Part shown: positions 5,502-7,051 of the stretch, piece by piece
Layout of the letters: each line of letters begins with the position of its first letter
How positions within the stretch are numbered: the stretch's first letter is position 1
Source: Clostridia bacterium
GTDB taxonomy: Bacteria; Bacillota; Clostridia; Christensenellales; CAG-917
DNA length: 7,051 bases
Assembly: GCA_900754695.1 (NCBI GenBank)
Contig: CAAEDU010000080.1
Span: 1-7,051 of the forward strand
Reading direction: 5' to 3'
Position numbers and translations under genes: made by a program
The notes under the pieces: generated by a model
The model's database searches: none
What the model saw: the letters and a program-made list of their open reading frames with translations, nothing else
What the model was told of the DNA's origin: nothing

Positions 5502-6809
5502 ATGAAAGTCTGCAAATTCGGCGGAACATCAATGGCAAACAGCGCCACCATCACGCAGGTGGCGGACATCGTCTCGTCCGACGCGAGCCGCGCTTACATC
5601 GTGGTCTCTGCGCCCGGCAAGAGGGACGGCGGCGACGTCAAGGTCACGGACGCGCTCTATGCGTGCGCCCGCGAGAAGAATGAGAAGGGCAACTGCGACG
5701 AGGCGTTCGCCGTCATCGAAAAGCGTTTTTTGGACATCGAGAAAGAGCTCGGCATCAACGTCGGCATGGCGAAGGAGCTCAAGGCGATCAAGGCGAAGAT
5801 AGAGGACGGAGCGGGGGTGGATTACATCGCTTCCCGCGGCGAATACCTCAGCGCGCGCGTGCTCGCGGCGAAGCTCGGAGTGGAGTTCGTCGACACGCAG
5901 GACCTCATCAAGTTCGGCACCAAAGGGGAGCTTTTGCTTGACATCTCTTTGGATCTTCTGCGCGCAAGGCTCGCGGACATCCCGCGCGCGGTGCTGCCCG
6001 GGTTCTACGGCTCGGACAAGGACGGCGTGGTCAGGACGTTCAGCAGGGGCGGCTCGGACATCTCCGGCGCCATCGTCGCGCGTGCGGTCGGCGCGGACGT
6101 CTATGAGAACTGGACGGACGTGGACGGCTTCCTCACCGCCGATCCCCGCATCATCGATCACCCCGCCATCATCGACTGTCTGAGCTATAAGGAGCTCAGG
6201 GAGCTTGCTTATATGGGCGCCGAAGTGCTGCACCCCGAGTCCATCTTCCCGGTGCGCAGCGCGGGCATCCCCATCAACATCCGCAACACTTTCAACCCCT
6301 CCGCAAAGGGCACAATGATCGTCGCGGACGGCAAACAGCGCGCCACGGGCAGAGTGGTCACAGGCATCGCCGGCAGAAAGGGCTTCACCATCATCAACAT
6401 CGAGAAGGATATGATGAACAGCGAGATAGGCTTCTGCCGCAAGGCGCTGAGCGTGCTGGAATGCGAGGGCGTCTCCTTTGAGCATATGCCCTCCGGCATC
6501 GACACCCTCTCTCTCGTCATCCGTGACGAGTGCCTCGGCGGCAACGCGCAGAAACTCGTCGGCAAGCTCCGCGACGCGCTCGGCGCCGACAGCATCGACA
6601 TCCACAGCGGGCTCTCCCTCATCGCCACCGTCGGGCACAACATGGCTTCCCGCCACGGCACCGCGGCGACCATCTTCACCGCCCTCGCCGACAGCCACAT
6701 CAACGTCCGTATGATCGACCAAGGCTCCTCGGAGATGAACATAATCGTGGGTGTGGATACCTTTGACTATGAGAAGGCTATAGCGGCCATCTACCACGCC
6801 TTCTGCTGA
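5502..6809 (+). CDS. lysC: Aspartate kinase (class III / YclM-like)
   Basis: The 435-residue enzyme phosphorylates aspartate, the first step towards lysine, threonine, methionine and diaminopimelate for the cell wall. The N-terminal kinase domain (about 1-275) begins with the signature VCKFGGTSMAN. It carries SRGEYLSARV (111-120), GFYGSDKDGVVRTFSRGGSD (167-186), the nucleotide-binding NWTDVDGFLTADPRII (203-218) and ELAYMGAEVLHPESIFPV (234-251). Two ACT regions follow (about 290-360 and 370-430), with SEIGFCRKALSVLE, FEHMPSGIDTLSLVI and NVRMIDQGSSEMNIIVGV. These imply feedback control by lysine and/or threonine, but the effector cannot be read from sequence. The start has an adjacent AGAGGG RBS. 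It is the last gene of the cluster, and its stop codon lies in the outer stem of the palindrome at 6806-6934. No other gene of the pathway is in the window. Confidence 0.93.
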   Translation: MKVCKFGGTSMANSATITQVADIVSSDASRAYIVVSAPGKRDGGDVKVTDALYACAREKNEKGNCDEAFAVIEKRFLDIEKELGINVGMAKELKAIKAKIEDGAGVDYIASRGEYLSARVLAAKLGVEFVDTQDLIKFGTKGELLLDISLDLLRARLADIPRAVLPGFYGSDKDGVVRTFSRGGSDISGAIVARAVGADVYENWTDVDGFLTADPRIIDHPAIIDCLSYKELRELAYMGAEVLHPESIFPVRSAGIPINIRNTFNPSAKGTMIVADGKQRATGRVVTGIAGRKGFTIINIEKDMMNSEIGFCRKALSVLECEGVSFEHMPSGIDTLSLVIRDECLGGNAQKLVGKLRDALGADSIDIHSGLSLIATVGHNMASRHGTAATIFTALADSHINVRMIDQGSSEMNIIVGVDTFDYEKAIAAIYHAFC

Positions 6810-6934
6810 GAGGGCGCTATTCGGCGATCTGCTTTGTCAGCCCCCCATATTCAGACCTCTTACGTACGGTAAGTACGCCGCGAGTCCTGAATATGGGGGC
6901 TTTCGCGCATCTCATCCGAATATCGCCCTCTCAG
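6806..6934 (+). repeat. Nested imperfect palindrome starting at the lysC stop (copy 2)
   Basis: The outer stem pairs 6806-6824 with 6916-6934, 18 of 19 positions, with one mismatch at 6817/6923. The lysC stop (6807-6809) is part of the stem. The loop CGATCTGCTTTGTCAG leads to an inner stem, 6842-6854 with 6887-6899, perfect over 13 bp (CCCCCATATTCAG). The apex holds CGTAC-GGTAA-GTACG (6863-6877). TCATCCGAATATCGC (6912-6926) closes the element. Copy 1 (111-235) has the same order of parts and similar length, 125 against 129 bases. It could act as a 3' end or attenuator of the lysC mRNA, but only TTT follows the inner stem, so ordinary intrinsic termination is doubtful. Confidence 0.8.
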
Positions 6935-6940
6935 GTAGGG

Positions 6941-7051
6941 CGCGCTACTATTCGGCGAATAGCTGTGTCAAAGGCACCCTGTGCGGGGTCCCCGCCGAAA
7001 AAAGTTTCGGTGGGGTAATTCTGCGGGTTACGTACGACTAAGTACGCGCCC
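6941..7051 (+). repeat. Third copy of the palindromic repeat, cut by the window edge
   Basis: ATTCGGCGAATAGCTGTGTC and the following AAAGGCACCCT match the minus-strand sequence of copy 1 (223-193) with two differences in 31 bases. The apex motif ACGTACG-ACTA-AGTACG appears at 7030-7046 between GGG (7025-7027) and CCC (7049-7051). The closing inner and outer arms would lie beyond the window. Unlike the other copies it contains an extra hairpin (6990-7015) in the ascending arm. Confidence 0.7.
6990..7015 (+). repeat. 11-bp hairpin inside the third repeat copy
   Basis: CCCCGCCGAAA (6990-7000) pairs with TTTCGGTGGGG (7005-7015) around an AAAG loop, with ten Watson-Crick pairs and one G-T wobble. 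Only TAATT follows, so a terminator is unlikely. It has no counterpart in copies 1 and 2, so it is an insertion or a variant side stem. Confidence 0.65.

Noticed and set aside
5529..6797. Long open frame antisense to lysC (and similar long antisense frames across holA, cdaA and DUF1015)
   Set aside because: These mirror the GC-rich codon bias of the real genes. Their translations are rich in His, Arg, Asp and Val without recognisable domains, and they lack RBS sequences.
6842..6901. Classical rho-independent terminator after lysC
   Set aside because: The 13-bp inner stem is strong, but the loop is long (32 bases) and only three T residues follow, so it is described as part of the repeat instead.
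6814..7051. CRISPR array
   Set aside because: The repeats are few, imperfect, palindromic and unevenly spaced, without regular unique spacers.

Overview
The window looks like chromosomal DNA from a fairly GC-rich member of the Firmicutes (Clostridia-like). The reasons are a CdaA-type diadenylate cyclase, a Clostridia-style DUF1015 protein, strong AGGAGG-type ribosome binding sites, sigma-A-like promoters in AT-rich gaps, and a strong preference for C-ending codons. This is inference from gene content; no rRNA or other marker is present, and nothing suggests plasmid or phage.

Layout. Positions 1-235 hold no gene. They contain a perfect 23-bp-arm palindrome (1-65), a fragment of a repeat (71-96) and a 125-bp nested imperfect palindrome (111-235) that overlaps the end of the first gene. 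An SPFH/band-7 membrane protein gene runs leftward (1176-232). A 243-bp divergent promoter region (1177-1419) has one good promoter for each direction. A rightward cluster of five genes follows: holA (DNA polymerase III delta subunit), an unrecognised polytopic membrane protein, cdaA (c-di-AMP synthase), a DUF1015 protein and an aspartate kinase (lysC-like). The gaps are 1, 46, 25 and 41 bases and none holds a convincing terminator, so the five may be co-transcribed from the promoter ahead of holA. Positions 6806-7051 hold a second nested palindrome that begins at the lysC stop codon, then a third copy cut by the window edge.

How the genes relate. The cluster mixes replication (holA), envelope and osmotic second-messenger signalling (cdaA) and amino-acid biosynthesis (lysC). 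This is not a single pathway. The usual cdaA partners cdaR and glmM are absent from the window.

The most unusual content is the repeat family. Two full copies (111-235, minus sense; 6806-6934, plus sense) start at the stop codon of an unrelated gene, in the same orientation relative to that gene. They share conserved single-stranded and end segments, but their paired arms differ in sequence and stay self-complementary in each copy. That covariation points to a conserved folded RNA or DNA structure, either a mobile palindromic element or a 3'-end RNA element.
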